From assembly GCF_029893105.1 (NCBI RefSeq), contig NZ_JARXWG010000012.1:42814-106813 (forward strand): DNA of 64,000 nt, written 5' to 3'. Positions 17,910 through 26,368 of this stretch are shown piece by piece. The notes under the pieces are model-generated. The model worked only from the letters and a program-made list of their open reading frames with translations. It made no database searches and was not told the origin of the DNA. Made by a program: the position numbers and the translations under genes. Source of the DNA: Parabacteroides sp. PF5-9 (GTDB lineage Bacteria; Bacteroidota; Bacteroidia; Bacteroidales; Tannerellaceae). Position 1 is the first letter of the stretch; every line of letters starts with the position of its first letter.

Positions 17910-18869
17910 TTAATAAATGGCTTTAGCTACTTTGCTGACACTGTCTGAGGCCAGGAAAGTATAAAAATGGAGACTCGGCACCCCCTTTGCGATTAATTCA
18001 CGACATTGTTGTATACACCATTCTACGCCTACGATTTTGGCTTCCTCATCGTTTTTGCATTTTCGCAACTCTGCGGCAAACGGTTCCGGAATGTCGGAAC
18101 GGAATATTTTAGGTAATATGGTCAATTGATTCTTCAAAACGACAGGTTTGATACCCGGGATAATCGGTACGGTAATTCCTTCTGCCCGGCAATAGTCGAC
18201 AAAGGCAAAATATTTTTCGTTATCGAAAAACATCTGTGTAACTAAATAATCGGCTCCATTTTTTACTTTCTCTTTCAGGTAAAAAATATCAGACGCCAGA
18301 TTAGGTGCTTCTTCATGCTTTTCGGGATAACAGGCCATGCCATAGGAAAAAGGTGTTTCATTGGCTTCGAATGTGGAACCATCCATAGCTGTTCCCTGAT
18401 TGAAGGCATTAACCTGCTGTTGCAGATCTGTTGCATAGTTGTGATACTGGGAGGGATCAAGCGATGGATCGAGGGTTTTGACATCGCCACGCAACAACAG
18501 GAGGTCGTATACGCCTAGGAAATTCAAATCAATCAGTGCATATTCCGTCTCTTCTTTGGTAAATCCTTTACAGATAATATGAGGAACAGCCGGAATATTA
18601 TACTTGTTTTGTATGGCTGATGCGATCGCAACCGAACCGGGACGTTTGCGAATGTTGACCTTCTGAAAACTCCCGTCGGGTAATGTTTTGTAAATATATT
18701 CACTGTGGTGAGATGTTATATTGATGTATTTAGGATCAAACTCCCATAATTTATCGATTACATCATACACTTTCTGAATGCTATTCCCTTTCATCGGAGG
18801 TAAAATCTCGAAAGAAAAGGCTGTTTGTGAACTATGGTTGATCAGGTCGATCACTTTGTTTCTTTTCAT
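17910..18869 (-). CDS. metF: Methylenetetrahydrofolate reductase
   Basis: 319 residues. Reduces 5,10-methylene-THF to 5-methyl-THF, the methyl donor for methionine synthesis. FAD-barrel motifs are FSFEILPPMKG, ITSHHSEY, VPHIICKG, LLLRGD, GMACYPEKHEEA and TQMFFDNEKYF, all in the right order. ATG at 18869 (MKRNKVIDL) is chosen; the in-frame TTG at 18905 lies upstream of the probable promoter -7 box at 18894-18901. It sits apart from metA in this window. The gene ends 32 bp before the permease start. Confidence 0.95.
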   Translation of the reverse strand: MKRNKVIDLINHSSQTAFSFEILPPMKGNSIQKVYDVIDKLWEFDPKYINITSHHSEYIYKTLPDGSFQKVNIRKRPGSVAIASAIQNKYNIPAVPHIICKGFTKEETEYALIDLNFLGVYDLLLLRGDVKTLDPSLDPSQYHNYATDLQQQVNAFNQGTAMDGSTFEANETPFSYGMACYPEKHEEAPNLASDIFYLKEKVKNGADYLVTQMFFDNEKYFAFVDYCRAEGITVPIIPGIKPVVLKNQLTILPKIFRSDIPEPFAAELRKCKNDEEAKIVGVEWCIQQCRELIAKGVPSLHFYTFLASDSVSKVAKAIY

Positions 18870-18893
18870 ATACAATTTCCTACATTTTCGTGA

Positions 18894-18901
18894 CAAAAGT
18901 A
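18894..18901 (-). promoter_or_regulatory. metF -7 box
   Basis: TACTTTTG on the minus strand matches TAnnTTTG, 24 bp before the ATG. No TTG at the expected distance. Confidence 0.45.
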
Positions 18902-18923
18902 ACAATTATACTGCAAAATAGCT

Positions 18924-18931
18924 TACATTTG
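18924..18931 (+). promoter_or_regulatory. ilvE -7 box
   Basis: TACATTTG on the plus strand matches TAnnTTTG, 26 bp before the ilvE ATG. Together with the metF box it makes a compact divergent promoter region of under 90 bp. Confidence 0.5.
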
Positions 18932-18957
18932 CGTCCACAATCTAATTAACTACGGAT

Positions 18958-19974
18958 ATGGAAAATATGAATTGGTCTGATCTGTCATTTGGTTACATGA
19001 AGACAGATTATAATGTTCGATGTTATTATCGCAACGGGAAATGGGGAGAATTAGAAGTATCCTCTTCGGAAATTATTAATATTCATATGGCAGCTACTTG
19101 TCTGCATTATGGGCAGGAAGCGTTTGAAGGACTTAAAGCGTTCAAAGGGAAAGACGGAAAAGTGCGTATCTTCCGTATGAAAGAGAACGGAAAACGTATG
19201 CAAGCATCCAGCCGTGGCATCAAAATGGCCGAACTACCTGTCGAGACGTTTGAAGAAGCGGTATTGAAAGTAGTCAGGCTCAACGAACGGTTTGTTCCTC
19301 CTTACGGAAGCGGTGCCTCTTTGTATATCCGTCCTTTACTGATCGGACTAGGTGCGCAGGTGGGTGTAAAACCTGCTGATGAGTATATGTTCCTGGTTTT
19401 TGTAACGCCTGTCGGTCCGTATTTCAAAACAGGCTTTCTCCCTTCTAAAGTATGTATGATGCGGGGATATGACCGTGCGGCTCCACTGGGTACAGGAACG
19501 ATTAAAGTAGGTGGAAACTATGCGGCCAGTCTGGCAGCCGGCGAACTGGCTAAAGAGAAAGGATACGCTGCTGTGCTTTATCTGGATCCGAAAGAGAAAA
19601 AATACTTGGACGAATGTGGTCCGGCGAACTTCTTTGCAATCAAAGGGAACAATTATATCACACCGAAATCGGAATCGATTTTACCGTCTATTACGAATAA
19701 GAGCCTAATGCAGCTGGCTGAAGATATGGGAATGACCGTTGAACGTCGCCCTGTACCGATTGAAGAATTGGCCACCTTTGAAGAAGCGGCCGAATGTGGA
19801 ACTGCTGCTGTTATCACTCCGCTGTCTCAGGTCGACGATCTGGACGAAGGTAAATCATACGTATTTACAACAACGAACAAACCGGGTCCGGTTTGTACCA
19901 AGCTATACCAAAAGCTAACCGGCATACAATGTGGAGACGAACCTGATCCGTATGGATGGGTGACTATTCTTTAA
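18958..19974 (+). CDS. ilvE: Branched-chain amino acid aminotransferase
   Basis: 338 residues, the length of the fold-type IV long-form BCAT. It transfers the amino group between glutamate and the 2-oxo acids of Leu, Ile and Val using PLP. Lys183 in TGTIKVGGNYA is the Schiff-base lysine; HYGQEAFEGLKAF, LYIRPLLIG and DECGPANFFA are the other family signatures. Transcribed alone from a short divergent promoter region shared with metF. An inverted repeat (19985-20049) follows the stop. Confidence 0.95.
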   Translation: MENMNWSDLSFGYMKTDYNVRCYYRNGKWGELEVSSSEIINIHMAATCLHYGQEAFEGLKAFKGKDGKVRIFRMKENGKRMQASSRGIKMAELPVETFEEAVLKVVRLNERFVPPYGSGASLYIRPLLIGLGAQVGVKPADEYMFLVFVTPVGPYFKTGFLPSKVCMMRGYDRAAPLGTGTIKVGGNYAASLAAGELAKEKGYAAVLYLDPKEKKYLDECGPANFFAIKGNNYITPKSESILPSITNKSLMQLAEDMGMTVERRPVPIEELATFEEAAECGTAAVITPLSQVDDLDEGKSYVFTTTNKPGPVCTKLYQKLTGIQCGDEPDPYGWVTIL

Positions 19975-19984
19975 AAAAGTTTAA

Positions 19985-20049
19985 AATGAACAGTTGATAA
20001 ACGGGACAAATTCATCAAATTATCAAGTCCAGATTATCAATTGTTCATT
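19985..20049. repeat. Imperfect inverted repeat after ilvE
   Basis: A 16-bp arm, AATGAACAGTTGATAA at 19985-20000, pairs with 20034-20049 with one mismatch around a 33-nt loop. It could end or stabilise the ilvE transcript. There is no clean T-tract. Confidence 0.55.
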
Positions 20050-20066
20050 ATTTTGCTATCTCGGTA

Positions 20067-20096
20067 TTGCAAAATAAGGAATATTTTCTATCTTTG
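20067..20096 (+). promoter_or_regulatory. Promoter of AAA ATPase gene
   Basis: TTG at 20067-20069, 19-bp spacer, TATCTTTG at 20089-20096. Transcription would start near 20103, which rules out any upstream start codon for the ATPase gene. Confidence 0.75.
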
Positions 20097-20121
20097 TGAG
20101 CCAATTAAAACGGTTGAACAA

Positions 20122-21300
20122 GTGGAATCTTTCTTCAAGACACATAAATACTTGGTTGATCATCTCTACTCTCCGGTACGGAGAGGTCTTATGGATGAAA
20201 TAAACTGGAATGATCGATTGATCGGTATTAAGGGTTCCCGTGGTGTTGGCAAAACAACTTTTCTGTTAAATATCGCTCGTGAGCATTTCGGTGCCGATAA
20301 TAAAGAATGTCTATACATCAATTTAAATCATTTCTATTTTACCGAACGCACCCTTATTGACTTTGCTTTCGAGTTCAGAGCCAAAGGGGGTAAAGTATTG
20401 CTTATTGACCAAGTGTTTAAATACCCCAACTGGTCGAAAGAGTTGCGGTATTGCTACGATCATTTTAAAGATTTAAAGATTGTCTTTTCGGGGTCATCGG
20501 TGATGAGACTGAAAGAGGAGAATCCGGACTTATCCGGTAAAGTGTCCTCCTACCACTTGCGTGGTTTTTCGTTCAGGGAATACCTGAATCTAATGTCCGG
20601 GAATGAGTTTCCAGCCTACACATTTGAGGAGATCATGCAACGTCATCAGGAAATTGCCCAACGGATCTGCTCGGTGGTCAGACCCATGGCCTATTTTCAG
20701 GATTATCTGCACCACGGTTTCTACCCTTTCTTTCTTGAGAAACGCAATTTTTCGGAAAATTTACTGAAGACAATGAATATGATGCTCGAAGTAGATGTTT
20801 TATATATCAAACAAATCGAGCAAAGTTATCTTCCTAAACTTCGCAAACTGCTTTATTTACTGGCAATCAGTGCTCCATGCACTCCCAATATCAGCCAGTT
20901 AAGTAAAGAAATAGAAACATCACGGGCAACTGTAATGAATTATATCAAGTATCTGACAGACGCCCGATTGATGAGTATGTTATATCCGGTAGGAGAAGAA
21001 TTCCCAAAAAAACCGGCTAAAGTCTATCTGTACAACTCTAATCTGATGTATCCTATTCGTCCGGAAGAAGTGAATGTACAAGCTGTGCGTGAATCTTTCT
21101 TTTTTAATCAGTTAATCAAAGACAATCAACTGAATGAAGGAAACAAAAACATACAGTTTCTGGTAAACGAAAAATACAATTTCAGGATTGAGGAAAATAT
21201 ACGTATCAAAAACAACCCTGATTGGTATTACGCTGTAGATAAAATAGAAATCGGAGAAACAAATATAGTCCCGTTGTGGTTATTTGGATTCTTATATTAG
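20122..21300 (+). CDS. AAA+ ATPase with DUF4143-like C-terminus
   Basis: About 392 residues with Walker A GSRGVGKTT near residue 38 and Walker B KVLLIDQV; a sensor-like IVFSGSSVMRL follows. The C-terminal half (LYLLAISAPCTPNISQLSKEIETS, a winged-helix-like segment with RATVMNYIKYLTDA) matches the DUF4143 pattern. These orphan ATPases are very common in Bacteroidales; their role is unknown. The start is uncertain: no ATG lies between the promoter and residue 51 of the open frame, and the promoter excludes the TTG at 20041. GTG at 20122 fits a leader of about 20 nt; ATG at 20191 would cut close to the P-loop. Confidence 0.75.
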   Translation: MESFFKTHKYLVDHLYSPVRRGLMDEINWNDRLIGIKGSRGVGKTTFLLNIAREHFGADNKECLYINLNHFYFTERTLIDFAFEFRAKGGKVLLIDQVFKYPNWSKELRYCYDHFKDLKIVFSGSSVMRLKEENPDLSGKVSSYHLRGFSFREYLNLMSGNEFPAYTFEEIMQRHQEIAQRICSVVRPMAYFQDYLHHGFYPFFLEKRNFSENLLKTMNMMLEVDVLYIKQIEQSYLPKLRKLLYLLAISAPCTPNISQLSKEIETSRATVMNYIKYLTDARLMSMLYPVGEEFPKKPAKVYLYNSNLMYPIRPEEVNVQAVRESFFFNQLIKDNQLNEGNKNIQFLVNEKYNFRIEENIRIKNNPDWYYAVDKIEIGETNIVPLWLFGFLY

Positions 21301-21410
21301 GCAAAAGATTTTCAATGAGATAAGGATTGCTATATACGCTTTTGCTCCTCTCACTGTGAATCACTAATCACTTAAAAAAACAATATTATTAATACTAATA
21401 GTTACAAGGT

Positions 21411-24400
21411 ATGACAAAAAAGAAGAAATTTTTAACCTGTGATGGAAATCAAGCTGCTGCACACATTTCGTATATGTTTAGCGAAGTAGCTGCGATCTAT
21501 CCTATCACCCCTTCGTCTACAATGGCAGAATATGTGGATGAATGGGCGGCCGCCGGACGTAAAAACATTTTCGGTGAAACGGTATTGGTACAGGAGATGC
21601 AATCGGAAGGTGGAGCAGCAGGTGCTTTACACGGTTCTTTGCAGGCTGGTGCTTTGACAACTACGTATACGGCATCTCAGGGCTTGTTGCTGATGATTCC
21701 TAACATGTATAAAATTGCCGGAGAATTACTTCCTTGCGTATTTCATGTATCGGCTCGAACGCTGGCATCTCATGCCTTGTCTATTTTTGGAGATCATCAG
21801 GATGTGATGGCTTGTCGTCAGACCGGCTTTGCGATGTTGGCAGAAGGTTCGGTTCAGGAAGTGATGGACTTATCGGCCGTTGCTCATCTGGCTACCCTGA
21901 AATCACGTGTTCCTTTCCTGAACTTCTTCGATGGATTCCGTACATCTCATGAGATTCAGAAAATTGAATCATTGGAAAATGAGGATCTGGCTCACTTGAT
22001 TGATCAAAAAGCATTGGCAGAATTCCGTTCCCGTGCACTGACTCCAGAAAATCCGGTGGCTCGTGGAATGGCTGAAAATCCGGATGCTTTCTTCCAACAC
22101 CGTGAATCAAGTAATACCTACTACGAAGCAGTTCCTGCTATCGTTGAAGAATATATGAACGAATTGTCGGCCATTACCGGACGTAAATACGGATTGTTTG
22201 ATTATTACGGAGCCGAAGATGCCGACCGCGTAATTATCGCCATGGGTTCTGTTACGGAAGCGATCCGTGAAGCGATTGATTATCTGACTGCTAAAGGCGA
22301 AAAAGTCGGCTTAGTCGCTGTTCATTTATATCGTCCGTTTTCTGCGAAACATTTCCTGGCTGCAGTTCCAAAAACAGCTAAACGTATCGCCGTACTCGAC
22401 CGTACCAAAGAGCCGGGAGCCACAGGAGAGCCATTGTATCTGGATGTGAAAGACTGCTTCTACGGACAGGTAAATGCTCCGGAGGTTGTTGGAGGCCGTT
22501 ATGGTTTATCTTCCAAAGATACGACTCCTGCTCAAATTCTTTCCGTCTACGAGAACCTGTCGATGAACATGCCGAAAAATCAGTTCACCATCGGTATTGT
22601 AGATGATATCACATTCACTTCTCTTCCGCAGAAAGAAGAGATTGCCATGGGTGGCGAAGGGATGTATGAAGCAAAATTCTATGGACTGGGAGCTGATGGT
22701 ACTGTCGGAGCAAACAAAAACTCGATTAAAATCATTGGTGACAACACCGATAAATATAGCCAGGCTTACTTCTCTTACGACTCTAAAAAGTCCGGAGGTT
22801 TTACCTGTTCACACCTTCGTTTCGGTGACGAGCCAATCCGCTCGACCTACCTGGTGAATACACCGAACTTTGTGGCGTGTCATGTGCAGGCTTATCTGCG
22901 TATGTATGATGTCACTAAAGGATTACGTGAAAACGGTACATTCTTGTTGAACACGGTATGGGATGGTGAAGAGTTGGCAAAACATCTACCCAACAAAGTC
23001 AAACGTTATTTTGCACAAAAGAATATTTCCGTATACTATATGAATGCGACACAGATCGCACTGGAGATTGGTTTGGGTAACCGCACCAACACCATCCTGC
23101 AATCCGCATTCTTCCGCATTACAGAGGTAATCCCTGTTGACCTGGCGATCGAACAGATGAAAAAGTTCATCGTTAAATCTTACGGTAAAAAAGGGGAAAA
23201 CATCGTCAACATGAATTATGCAGCTGTTGATCGTGGAGGTGAATACAAACAACTGACGATCGATCCAGCTTGGGCGAAGCTATCGGATGATCAGGCGGAA
23301 GCCAACAACGACCCGGCCTTTATTAACGAAATTGTTCGTCCGATCAATGCACAAGACGGCGATTTATTACCGGTTTCTGCTTTCAAAGGTATTGAAGACG
23401 GTACATGGATGCAAGGAACAGCTCAATATGAGAAACGCGGTGTTGCTGCATTTGTTCCTGTATGGAAATCTGAAAATTGTATCCAGTGTAACCAGTGTGC
23501 ATATGTCTGTCCTCACGCTTCTATTCGTCCGTTTGTACTGGAAGAGGCCGAATTGGCTTATGCGCCTAAAGTTGATTATCTGGAAGTAAAAGCCCCGGCA
23601 CAATTAAAAGGTATGCAATTCCGCATTCAAGTGGATGTTCTCGACTGTCTGGGTTGTGGAAACTGTGCGGACGTCTGTCCTGGATTCAAAGGTACAAAAG
23701 CACTGGAAATGGTTGCTTTGGAATCACAACTTGATGAAGTGCCGAACTGGAACTACATGGCTAAAAAGGTGAAAAGTAAACAACATCTGATTGATGTCAA
23801 GATGAATGTGAAGAATTCACAGTTTGCTACTCCATTGTTTGAATTCTCCGGTGCATGTTCCGGTTGTGGAGAAACACCTTATGTCAAATTGGTTTCTCAG
23901 TTGTTTGGCGACCGTCAGATGATTGCCAACGCGACAGGTTGTACCTCTATCTATTCGGGATCGGTTCCTTCTACTCCATATACCAAAAACGAGAAAGGAC
24001 AAGGTCCGGCTTGGGCAAACTCATTGTTTGAAGACTTCTGTGAATTTGGTATGGGGATGCAACTGGCTAATGAAAAAATGCGCGAACGTCTGGTAAAACT
24101 GATGAACGAAGCGATAGCTAAAGATTGTCCTGCCGGCGGTAAAGAGTTGTTCGAAGCATGGATCGCCAACCAGAATGATGCAGAAAAAACACGTGAACTG
24201 GCCGATCAAATCAAACCATTGGTTGAAGCGAATGCGGCTAAATGCGAGATATGCCAACAAATCGCTGAACTGAGTCACTATCTGGTGAAACGTTCACAAT
24301 GGATTATTGGTGGTGACGGAGCAGCTTACGATATTGGTTATGGCGGTCTCGACCATGTTATTGCATCCGGTAAAAATGTAAATATCCTGGTACTGGATAC

Positions 24401-24962
24401 CGAAGTGTATTCAAATACAGGAGGACAGTCTTCAAAGGCTACTCCGGTAGGTGCCATTGCCAAGTTTGCAGCAGCAGGTAAACGTGTACGTAAAAAGGAC
24501 CTGGGTATGATCGCTACAACCTACGGATATGTATACGTTGCCCAGATCGCTATGGGAGCTGATCAAGGCCAAACCCTAAAAGCAATCCGCGAAGCTGAGG
24601 CTTACGACGGACCATCTCTGATCATCGCTTACTCTCCATGTATCAATCATGGATTACGTCAAGGTATGGGTAAGAGCCAACAGGAAGAAAAAGATGCAGT
24701 TGCTTGCGGATACTGGCACCTGTGGAGATATAATCCATCCTTAGAAGAAGAAGGTAAAAATCCGTTTACACTGGATAGCAAAGAACCGGATTGGAGCAAG
24801 TTCCAGGACTTCTTGAAAGGCGAAGTACGTTTTGCCTCTGTGGCCAAACAATTCCCAAATGAAGCGGCGGAACTATTCCAAGCAGCGGAAGACAATGCCA
24901 AATGGCGTTACAACAGCTACAAACGTATGCTCAGTTTATCTTGGGAATCACAAGAAGCTTGA
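21411..24962 (+). CDS. nifJ: Pyruvate:ferredoxin (flavodoxin) oxidoreductase
   Basis: 1183 residues, the full length of a single-chain PFOR. It converts pyruvate and CoA to acetyl-CoA, CO2 and reduced ferredoxin, and is the main pyruvate-oxidising enzyme of anaerobes. Domain order is intact: N-terminal pyrimidine-binding domain (ITPSSTMAEYVDEW, residues 25-38), domain II, two 4Fe-4S clusters (CIQCNQCAYVCP and CLGCGNCADVCP), a third Cys set in the TPP domain (GACSGCGETPYVK), and the TPP site (GGDGAAYDIGYGG, then EVYSNTGGQSSK). ATG at 21411 is preceded by AAGGT. A strong terminator follows at 25000-25028. Confidence 0.97.
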   Translation: MTKKKKFLTCDGNQAAAHISYMFSEVAAIYPITPSSTMAEYVDEWAAAGRKNIFGETVLVQEMQSEGGAAGALHGSLQAGALTTTYTASQGLLLMIPNMYKIAGELLPCVFHVSARTLASHALSIFGDHQDVMACRQTGFAMLAEGSVQEVMDLSAVAHLATLKSRVPFLNFFDGFRTSHEIQKIESLENEDLAHLIDQKALAEFRSRALTPENPVARGMAENPDAFFQHRESSNTYYEAVPAIVEEYMNELSAITGRKYGLFDYYGAEDADRVIIAMGSVTEAIREAIDYLTAKGEKVGLVAVHLYRPFSAKHFLAAVPKTAKRIAVLDRTKEPGATGEPLYLDVKDCFYGQVNAPEVVGGRYGLSSKDTTPAQILSVYENLSMNMPKNQFTIGIVDDITFTSLPQKEEIAMGGEGMYEAKFYGLGADGTVGANKNSIKIIGDNTDKYSQAYFSYDSKKSGGFTCSHLRFGDEPIRSTYLVNTPNFVACHVQAYLRMYDVTKGLRENGTFLLNTVWDGEELAKHLPNKVKRYFAQKNISVYYMNATQIALEIGLGNRTNTILQSAFFRITEVIPVDLAIEQMKKFIVKSYGKKGENIVNMNYAAVDRGGEYKQLTIDPAWAKLSDDQAEANNDPAFINEIVRPINAQDGDLLPVSAFKGIEDGTWMQGTAQYEKRGVAAFVPVWKSENCIQCNQCAYVCPHASIRPFVLEEAELAYAPKVDYLEVKAPAQLKGMQFRIQVDVLDCLGCGNCADVCPGFKGTKALEMVALESQLDEVPNWNYMAKKVKSKQHLIDVKMNVKNSQFATPLFEFSGACSGCGETPYVKLVSQLFGDRQMIANATGCTSIYSGSVPSTPYTKNEKGQGPAWANSLFEDFCEFGMGMQLANEKMRERLVKLMNEAIAKDCPAGGKELFEAWIANQNDAEKTRELADQIKPLVEANAAKCEICQQIAELSHYLVKRSQWIIGGDGAAYDIGYGGLDHVIASGKNVNILVLDTEVYSNTGGQSSKATPVGAIAKFAAAGKRVRKKDLGMIATTYGYVYVAQIAMGADQGQTLKAIREAEAYDGPSLIIAYSPCINHGLRQGMGKSQQEEKDAVACGYWHLWRYNPSLEEEGKNPFTLDSKEPDWSKFQDFLKGEVRFASVAKQFPNEAAELFQAAEDNAKWRYNSYKRMLSLSWESQEA

Positions 24963-24999
24963 AAGTCTGATTAATGATCATTTGATAATTTTCCTAAAG

Positions 25000-25028
25000 G
25001 AGCGGACCATCGTGTCCGCTCTTTTTTT
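25000..25028 (+). terminator. Intrinsic terminator after nifJ
   Basis: A perfect 8-bp stem (GAGCGGAC / GTCCGCTC) with a 6-nt loop, followed by seven T residues. It lies 38 bp after the nifJ stop. Confidence 0.9.
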
Positions 25029-25038
25029 AATCCATTCC

Positions 25039-25068
25039 TTGTGCTTCGTGCTTTTATCTCTACCTTTG
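25039..25068 (+). promoter_or_regulatory. Promoter of HAD phosphatase gene
   Basis: TTG at 25039-25041, 19-bp spacer, TACCTTTG at 25061-25068. Leader of about 35 nt to ATG 25110. Confidence 0.8.
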
Positions 25069-25109
25069 CACGCAGTTAGAGATATAGAGTTTTTATAGGG
25101 AACACATTT

Positions 25110-25886
25110 ATGATAAAAGCAGTTTTTTTTGATATCGATGGTACACTTGCCAGTTTTAACACCCATCAGGTTCCTCCATCCGCCAGAGAGAGTATCAATC
25201 GTTTACGAGCCAAAGGAATCAAGGTATTTATTGCTACCGGTCGTCGTTTTCAATCGATCAACAACTTAGGAGATTTAGAATTCGACGGGTATATTACATT
25301 AAACGGCGGGTATTGTCTGCTAGGCAAAGAGCAAGTCATCTATAAACAGAGTATTCCCCATGGAGATATTCAGGCCATACTACACTATCAGGAAACGGTT
25401 CGGAAGTTTCCATGTGCATTAGTCCAGGAGAATGGGATCTATATGAATGAGATCGACGAACAGGTTCGAAGCGTATTCGAAATGTTGAACTTCCCTTCTC
25501 CCCCCATACGTCCCTTCAATGAGATAGCCGATCAGACGACCTATCAGTTGATCGCCTTCTTTACCCAGGAACAAGAGAGAGAGATTATGACAGTTATGCC
25601 TCATAGCGAAACAACTCGTTGGAATCCGGTATTTACGGATATTGTACCGAAAGGAATCAATAAAAGTATTGGAATCAACAAAATACTCGAACATTATGGG
25701 TTCACGATTGATCAGACAATGGCCTTTGGCGATGGAGGGAATGATATTGCTATGCTCCAACATGCCGGAATAGGTGTTGCTATGGGAAATGCAGATGAAA
25801 AAGTAAAAGCCTCTGCCGACTATGTCACCGAAACTGTCGACAACGATGGTATTTATCAAGCACTCATCCGATATAAACTACTTTAA
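25110..25886 (+). CDS. Cof-type HAD-IIB phosphatase
   Basis: 258 residues. HAD motif I (FFDIDGTLASF, nucleophile Asp8), motif II (FIATGR), motif III lysine (PKGINKSIGI) and motif IV (AFGDGGNDIAML) are all present, with the large C2B cap in the middle. Cof/HAD-IIB enzymes dephosphorylate sugar phosphates, flavin precursors or nucleotides with broad specificity. It is transcribed alone between two clear signals, the nifJ terminator and its own promoter. The substrate cannot be told. Confidence 0.9.
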   Translation: MIKAVFFDIDGTLASFNTHQVPPSARESINRLRAKGIKVFIATGRRFQSINNLGDLEFDGYITLNGGYCLLGKEQVIYKQSIPHGDIQAILHYQETVRKFPCALVQENGIYMNEIDEQVRSVFEMLNFPSPPIRPFNEIADQTTYQLIAFFTQEQEREIMTVMPHSETTRWNPVFTDIVPKGINKSIGINKILEHYGFTIDQTMAFGDGGNDIAMLQHAGIGVAMGNADEKVKASADYVTETVDNDGIYQALIRYKLL

Positions 25887-25994
25887 GACGTCTTTTCTGT
25901 TAAAATAAGCTAACCAAACTCTCATACGTGTTAAATAACACCTAAATATATGTTTTTCGAGTATGTTTTAAAACATATTTCCAGTTGTTATGGT

Positions 25995-26002
25995 TATCTT
26001 TG
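25995..26002 (+). promoter_or_regulatory. -7 box of the 51-aa gene
   Basis: TATCTTTG matches TAnnTTTG, with a leader of about 74 nt before ATG 26083. No TTG at the usual distance. Confidence 0.5.
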
Positions 26003-26039
26003 TAGTGGATTCAGAAAAGAGTCCTTTAATATTAACCGA

Positions 26040-26059
26040 ACTTTCCAAGTGTGGAAAGT
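26040..26059 (+). promoter_or_regulatory. Leader hairpin of the 51-aa gene
   Basis: ACTTTCCA and TGGAAAGT form a perfect 8-bp stem with loop AGTG, ending 23 nt before the start codon. It could control translation or mRNA stability. Confidence 0.5.
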
Positions 26060-26082
26060 AAATAAACAAAGTCATTAGAATT

Positions 26083-26238
26083 ATGAAACAAAATGAAAGA
26101 AGCCAAAGAACATTGGCTATGTTACGCTATCAGGCAGAACATTATCAAGCTATGGGAAAAGGATCAATGAGTCAGCAGGTTACCGCTGAAATCCGTCGTT
26201 TAACCAATGAGTTAAATGCAAATGCAGTTAAAAATTAA
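26083..26238 (+). CDS. Small charged helical protein, 51 aa
   Basis: A short frame starting ATG at 26083 and ending TAA at 26236-26238. The product is MKQNERSQRTLAMLRYQAEHY and onward: basic, rich in Gln, Arg and Asn, without a signal or membrane segment, and predicted almost wholly helical. It has a -7 box upstream, a leader hairpin and a well-formed terminator downstream, so it stands as its own transcription unit. The function is not recognised. The composition and size would suit a small protein- or nucleic-acid-binding factor, but nothing in the sequence shows this. Confidence 0.7.
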   Translation: MKQNERSQRTLAMLRYQAEHYQAMGKGSMSQQVTAEIRRLTNELNANAVKN

Positions 26239-26283
26239 ATACTGCATTCCCTTTTAAAAAACAGATTTTTCAAATAGAGTCGT

Positions 26284-26327
26284 CTCTTACCCCTGTCAAC
26301 AGGCAGCATGGTGAGAGATTTTTTTTA
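26284..26327 (+). terminator. Intrinsic terminator after the 51-aa gene
   Basis: Outer stem TCTCTTACC / GGTGAGAGA (one G-U pair), an inner CCTG-TCAA-CAGG hairpin, then a T-tract of eight. Confidence 0.8.
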
Positions 26328-26335
26328 TACTTTTG
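26328..26335 (+). promoter_or_regulatory. -7 box of M28 peptidase gene
   Basis: TACTTTTG matches TAnnTTTG, directly after the terminator and 33 bp before ATG 26369. Confidence 0.5.
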
Positions 26336-26368
26336 CCAAGAACTATCAATCTTCATCATTTGCGCCAT

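Noticed and set aside
22603..24901. Several ORFs overlapping nifJ in other frames
   Set aside because: All lie inside an intact PFOR gene and show no protein-family pattern.
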